From an uncultured Erysipelotrichaceae bacterium (GTDB taxonomy: Bacteria; Bacillota_I; Bacilli_A; Erysipelotrichales; Coprobacillaceae): a stretch of DNA of 64,000 bases. A model generated the notes under the pieces. It was not told where the DNA came from and ran no database searches. It saw only the letters and a list, made by a program, of their open reading frames with translations. The stretch lies in contig UPXV01000010.1 of assembly GCA_900538465.1 (NCBI GenBank), positions 1 through 64,000 of the forward strand, read 5' to 3'. Shown here piece after piece: positions 61,101 to 64,000 of the stretch. The translations under genes and the position numbers were made by a program. How positions within the stretch are numbered: the first letter of the stretch is position 1; every line of letters begins with the position of its first letter.

Positions 61101-61834
61101 ACAATGGTCGTGCTGAAGTTGTTGTTTCTAATGCATTAGAAACAAAGAGTTATTTAGCTCCTTATGGTGCAAAATTAAGAGTTGCTGTTGGAGATGAAGT
61201 TGGTATTGGTGCTAAGATTACAGAAGGGTCTATTGATCCAAAAGAATTATTAGCTGTTGCAGATGTTCAAGCAGTTGAAAATTATATCTTAAAAGAAGTT
61301 CAAAAGGTTTATCGTTTACAAGGTATCGAAATTTCTGATAAACATATCGAAGTTATTGTTCGTCAAATGTTAAGAAAGATGAGAATTGTTGAAGGTGGAG
61401 ACACTGGAGCATTACCTGGTACACATGTTAATGTGGAAAGATTTACTGAATTGAATAAAGATGTTTTAATGAATGGAAAACATCCTGCTGTTGGTAGACC
61501 AATCTTACTTGGTATTACAAAAGCATCACTTGAAACAGAATCATTCTTATCTGCTGCATCATTCCAAGAAACAACAAAGATCTTAACTGATGCTGCAATC
61601 AAGGGTAAAGTGGATACGTTAAAAGGTCTTAAAGAAAATGTTATCATTGGTAAATTATTACCAGCTGGTACTGGATTAAGAGGACCATTAAAATCTCCTG
61701 AAACAATCGCAAGAGAGTTAGAAGAAGAAAGAAAACAAGCTGAGCTTGAAGAAGCTGAAAGATTAGAAGCTGAAACTTTATCTGAAGATTTATTAAGCAG
61801 TGAATCTGAAGAACAATTTACAAATGTAGAATAA
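58139..61834 (+). CDS. rpoC: DNA-directed RNA polymerase subunit beta'
   Basis: The 1231-residue beta' subunit. It carries the N-terminal zinc site (CSCGKYKKVRYKGVVCDRCGVE, in parts), the catalytic NADFDGDQMAVH triad of aspartates, the bridge helix/trigger loop (GARKGSTDTALKTADSGYLTRRLVD, in parts) and the second zinc site with CRAKGGICRKCYG. An acidic coiled C-terminus ends it. ATG 58139 lies eight bases after AGGAGGG. A perfect terminator follows. Confidence 0.97.
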   Translation: MADVNNFSAIQIGLASPEKIREWSYGEVKKPETINYRSQKPEKDGLFCERIFGPSKDWECSCGKYKKVRYKGVVCDRCGVEVTKSSVRRERMGHIELATPVAHIWYLKGIPSRMGLILDMSPKQLEEIIYFVSYVVTDKGSTPLEYKQVLSERDYRNCYEKFGNQFEAKTGAEAIKILLQKVDLDEEFELVTKELKEAQGQRRSKLLKRLEAIEAFRASKNQPEWMILDVLPVIPPDLRPMLQLDGGRFATSDLNDLYRRVITRNNRLKKLLELGTPSIIVQNEKRMLQEAVDALIDNGRRSKPITGAGGRPLKSLSHTLKGKQGRFRQNLLGKRVDYSGRSVIAVGPDLKMYQCGIPREMALNLFKPFVISGLVREQIATNIKAAERLIEKMDDAIWPIVEEVIKEHPVLLNRAPTLHRLGIQAFEPKLVEGRAIRLHPLVTPAFNADFDGDQMAVHVPLGEEAIQEARQLMLGSSNILGPKDGKPIVTPSQDMVLGNYYLTLEEAGKVGEGTVFADVNEVLMAYDAKTVHLHTRVAIRGKSLHNNTFTQEQNNSYLITSVGKIIFNQIFDGNFPFINDPSKENLEATPAKYFVPMGTDIKKHIEEQPIIKPLGKKALGNIIDEAFKLNKTTEITAMLDKLKDQGFYYSTIAGITVSVYDIQVPQSKYVLFDTADEKLEVIKGLYRKGKITEEERHNIVIKLWESVKDEVQAVVKEEFEADTKNPIFIMSDSGARGNISNFTQLVGMRGLMSNPKGETIELPIKSSFREGLTASEFFISTHGARKGSTDTALKTADSGYLTRRLVDVAQEVIITEDDCGTDKGFKVTELYNTSDNSVIVPLYDRLVGRYSQKDIVHPETGEIIVKAGDIMDETIAKEITDAGIKEVEIRSVLGCRAKGGICRKCYGRNLATGEEVEMGEAIGIMAAQSIGEPGTQLTMRTFHMGGVAGGADITQGLPRIQELFEARNPKAKSIISEIEGEVSNIIDNNGRAEVVVSNALETKSYLAPYGAKLRVAVGDEVGIGAKITEGSIDPKELLAVADVQAVENYILKEVQKVYRLQGIEISDKHIEVIVRQMLRKMRIVEGGDTGALPGTHVNVERFTELNKDVLMNGKHPAVGRPILLGITKASLETESFLSAASFQETTKILTDAAIKGKVDTLKGLKENVIIGKLLPAGTGLRGPLKSPETIARELEEERKQAELEEAERLEAETLSEDLLSSESEEQFTNVE

Positions 61835-61838
61835 TGTT

Positions 61839-61870
61839 AAGGAGCAAGATGTTGCTCCTTTTCTTATTTT
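61839..61870 (+). terminator. Rho-independent terminator after rpoC
   Basis: A perfect 9-bp stem AAGGAGCAA/TTGCTCCTT, loop GATG, followed by TTCTTATTTT. Confidence 0.88.
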
Positions 61871-61903
61871 GTTGATAAAATCAAATAAATTTGTAAAAAA
61901 GTG

Positions 61904-61932
61904 TTGACTTTCATAATACCTTCATCTATAAT
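61904..61932 (+). promoter_or_regulatory. Strong promoter of the rpsL-rpsG-fusA operon
   Basis: TTGACT (61904-61909), a 17-base spacer and a perfect TATAAT (61927-61932). Confidence 0.85.
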
Positions 61933-61940
61933 CATCTACG

Positions 61941-61958
61941 GTACTCAAATATGAGTAC
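61941..61958. promoter_or_regulatory. Hairpin at the 5' end of the str operon leader
   Basis: A perfect inverted repeat GTACTCA/TGAGTAC with loop AATA starts within a few bases of the predicted transcription start. It may be a 5' stabilising hairpin of the mRNA or an operator. Confidence 0.5.
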
Positions 61959-62024
61959 ATTTATTCTGATAAAAAATGAAACACCCGGAATTGTGTGTTA
62001 AAAAGAAAGGAAAGGAGAAAAAAT

Positions 62025-62438
62025 ATGCCTACAATTAATCAATTAGTCAGAAAAGGACGTAGTGAAAAAACATCTAAATCAAAATCACCTGCGTTAAATA
62101 GAGGATATAACTCATTGTTAAAGAAACCAACTAACATTAGTTCACCTCAAAAACGTGGTGTTTGTACACGTGTTGCCACTATGACACCTAAGAAACCTAA
62201 CTCGGCTTTACGTAAATATGCCCGTGTTCGTTTATCAAACGGTATGGAAGTTACTGCATACATCCCAGGAATCGGACACAACTTACAAGAACACAGCGTT
62301 GTGTTAATTCGTGGAGGACGTGTTAAGGACTTACCAGGGGTTCGTTATCATATTATTCGTGGTACAATGGACTGTGCTGGTGTAAAAGATCGTATGCAAG
62401 GACGCTCTCGTTACGGAGCTAAAAAACCTAAAAAATAA
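62025..62438 (+). CDS. rpsL: 30S ribosomal protein S12
   Basis: A 137-residue S12: TINQLVRKGR at the N-terminus, TPKKPNSALRKYARVRLSNG around the decoding-site loop and GGRVKDLPGVRYHIIRG. The lysines linked to streptomycin resistance are of the sensitive type. The frame is open from 61995, but GGAAAGGAG precedes ATG 62025. rpsG follows after 19 bases. Confidence 0.97.
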   Translation: MPTINQLVRKGRSEKTSKSKSPALNRGYNSLLKKPTNISSPQKRGVCTRVATMTPKKPNSALRKYARVRLSNGMEVTAYIPGIGHNLQEHSVVLIRGGRVKDLPGVRYHIIRGTMDCAGVKDRMQGRSRYGAKKPKK

Positions 62439-62457
62439 GAGATAGGAGGAAAAACTG

Positions 62458-62928
62458 ATGTCAAGAAGAGGACGCGTAGCAAAAAGAGATGTACTACCAG
62501 ATCCAATTTATAATTCAAAGGTAGTTACAAAATTAATTAACAACATCATGCTTGATGGTAAAAAAGGTGTTGCTCAAAACATCTTATATGAAGCATTTAC
62601 AAAAGTAGAAGCAAAAACTGGAAACCCAGCAATGGAAGTATTTGATCAAGCTATCAACAACATTATGCCTGTACTTGAATTAAAAGTAAGACGTATTGGT
62701 GGAGCTAACTATCAAGTACCAGTTGAAGTATCTCCAGAAAGAAGAATGACATTAGGATTAAGATGGTTAGTTAACTATTCTCGTTTAAGAAACGAAAAAA
62801 GTATGGTTGACCGCTTAGCTAATGAAATTATTGATGCATCTAATGGAACAGGGGCTTCTGTGAAAAAGAAAGAAGACACTCATAAGATGGCTGAAGCTAA
62901 CAAAGCATTCGCACATTTCCGTTGGTAA
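62458..62928 (+). CDS. rpsG: 30S ribosomal protein S7
   Basis: A 156-residue S7 with RRGRVAKRDVLPDPIYNSKVV at the start, RRIGGANYQVPVEVSPERR in the middle and the KKKEDTHKMAEANKAFAHFRW end. It organises the 30S head at the E site. TAGGAGG precedes the ATG, and fusA starts 30 bases after its stop. Confidence 0.97.
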   Translation: MSRRGRVAKRDVLPDPIYNSKVVTKLINNIMLDGKKGVAQNILYEAFTKVEAKTGNPAMEVFDQAINNIMPVLELKVRRIGGANYQVPVEVSPERRMTLGLRWLVNYSRLRNEKSMVDRLANEIIDASNGTGASVKKKEDTHKMAEANKAFAHFRW

Positions 62929-62958
62929 TATAAAGAGACTATTTGAAAGGAGAAAATT

Positions 62959-64000
62959 ATGGCTCGTGAATTTTCGTTAGAAAAAACTCGTAATATTGGA
63001 ATCATGGCTCATATTGATGCTGGTAAAACAACAACAACTGAACGTGTTCTATATTACACAGGAAAAATTCATAAGATTGGTGAAACACATGATGGTGCTT
63101 CACAAATGGACTGGATGGAACAAGAGCAAGAACGTGGTATCACAATCACTTCAGCAGCAACAACTGCACAATGGAATGGATACCGTGTTAATATCATTGA
63201 CACTCCAGGCCATGTAGACTTCACTGTAGAAGTAGAACGTTCTTTACGTGTACTTGATGGTGCTGTCACTGTATTAGACTCTAAAGCTGGAGTTGAACCT
63301 CAAACTGAAACAGTTTGGCGTCAAGCAACAACTTATGGAGTACCTAGAATTGTATTCTGTAATAAAATGGATGCAACTGGTGCTGACTTCTTAATGTCAG
63401 TAGAATCTATCGGTAAAAGATTAGATGCTAACGCTGTTGCAATTCAATTACCAATTGGTGCTGAAGATACATTCGAAGGATTAATTGACTTAATCAAAAT
63501 GCAAGCTGTTCATTTTGAAGGAGCAAAAGGGGAAAACGTTGTTTACTCTGAAATTCCTGAAAACATGAGAGCTCAAGCTGAAGAATATCGTCAAAAAATG
63601 ATTGAAGCTGCTGCTTCATTCGATGATGATTTAATGATGAAAGTCTTAGAAGAAGATGAAAACATTACTGAAGAAGAAATCAAAGCTGCTATCCGTAAAG
63701 GTGTATTAGCTGTTGAATTATTCCCAGTATTATGTGGTTCTGCATACAAAGACAAAGGTGTACAATGTATGTTAGATGCTGTTATCGATTACTTACCAGC
63801 TCCAACTGACGTTCCATCTATTAAAGGTGAAGACGAAAATGGAAATGAAATCGAAAGACATCCAAGTGATGACGAACCATTTGCAGCATTAGCATTCAAG
63901 ATCATGGCTGACCCATTCGTAGGAAAATTAACTTTCTTCCGTGTGTATTCAGGACATGTTTCATCTGGATCTTATGTATTAAACTCTACAAAAGACAAAA
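62959..64000 (+). CDS. fusA: Elongation factor G (partial, runs off the right edge)
   Basis: The first 347 codons of the translational GTPase EF-G. REFSLEKTRNIGIMAHIDAGKTTTTERVL carries the P-loop, QEQERGITITSAATTA is switch I, DTPGHVDFTVEVERSLR switch II and NKMDATGADF the guanine-specificity motif. The domain II start (FAALAFKIMADPFVGKLTFFRVYSG) follows before the sequence ends. The frame is open to the last base. GAAAGGAG precedes ATG 62959. It is the third gene of the str operon. Confidence 0.96.
   Translation, partial: MAREFSLEKTRNIGIMAHIDAGKTTTTERVLYYTGKIHKIGETHDGASQMDWMEQEQERGITITSAATTAQWNGYRVNIIDTPGHVDFTVEVERSLRVLDGAVTVLDSKAGVEPQTETVWRQATTYGVPRIVFCNKMDATGADFLMSVESIGKRLDANAVAIQLPIGAEDTFEGLIDLIKMQAVHFEGAKGENVVYSEIPENMRAQAEEYRQKMIEAAASFDDDLMMKVLEEDENITEEEIKAAIRKGVLAVELFPVLCGSAYKDKGVQCMLDAVIDYLPAPTDVPSIKGEDENGNEIERHPSDDEPFAALAFKIMADPFVGKLTFFRVYSGHVSSGSYVLNSTKDK

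Noticed and set aside
1..64000. CRISPR arrays, tRNA/rRNA genes, prophage and toxin-antitoxin modules
   Set aside because: I looked for spaced repeats, tRNA-like cloverleaf ends and typical phage or toxin genes and saw none that I could support.

Overview
The window is AT-rich, gene-dense chromosomal DNA from a spore-forming low-GC Firmicute. Strong AAGGAGG-type ribosome binding sites, the gene order cysS-mrnC-rlmB-sigH-rpmG-secE-nusG-rplKAJL-rsmC-rpoBC-rpsLG-fusA, class II galT, glgC-glgD-glgA and endospore genes (spoVT, yabP, yabQ, cwlJ, gerQ) point to Erysipelotrichia (Coprobacillus / Thomasclavelia-like gut bacteria). This placement is inferred from gene content only. No rRNA, tRNA, CRISPR array or prophage was seen.

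Layout. 1-2.8 kb: a PTS EIIB gene on the minus strand, then a VanZ-like / NusG-domain-II / DUF308-hydrolase-like membrane trio. 2.9-5.3 kb: an ABC exporter pair and a possible small RNA. 5.4-8.7 kb: a HAD phosphatase and the electron-bifurcating NfnAB pair. 8.7-18.5 kb: a sugar island with two GH1 enzymes, a GntR regulator, a PTS EIIC without EIIA/EIIB beside it, two cupin-type phosphoglucose isomerases, a long ManA-like isomerase, a YczE-type membrane protein and a ROK kinase. Three copies of the perfect palindrome AATGTTATAACATT mark its control sites. 18.5-21.4 kb: a diguanylate cyclase, a small membrane protein and a BTAD regulator ending in a dead GGDEF domain. 21.4-25.3 kb: galT-galM-galK with repeated TTTACTAA half-sites. 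25.3-30.4 kb: small membrane proteins, an Rpn nuclease, a YheO-type regulator, a CBS/DRTGG pyrophosphatase and a HAD phosphatase. 30.4-33 kb: glycerophosphodiesterase and the spoVT-yabO-yabP-yabQ-divIC block. 33-38 kb: esterase, two tandem HAD enzymes, ung, folC and a GNAT-like protein. 38-42.7 kb: cwlJ-gerQ (minus), divergent from glgC-glgD-glgA. 42.7-46.9 kb: an accessory patch with a secreted protein behind a CcpA-type site, a complete ISL3-family insertion sequence and a lipoprotein. 46.9-64 kb: cysS behind a T-box, then the core translation/transcription cluster, cut off inside fusA.

Functionally, the sugar genes would hydrolyse imported phospho-disaccharides and funnel glucose-6-P and mannose-6-P to fructose-6-P, galactose enters through the Leloir enzymes, and surplus glucose-1-P goes to glycogen. 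Two sporulation operons share the same mother-cell sigma-E-like promoter (GCATATAGT). RpoB carries Asn at the position of E. coli His526, the substitution reported for naturally rifampicin-insensitive Mollicutes. Where the longest reading frame began at a position that is really a Shine-Dalgarno or promoter element, the start was moved downstream; each case is explained in its entry.
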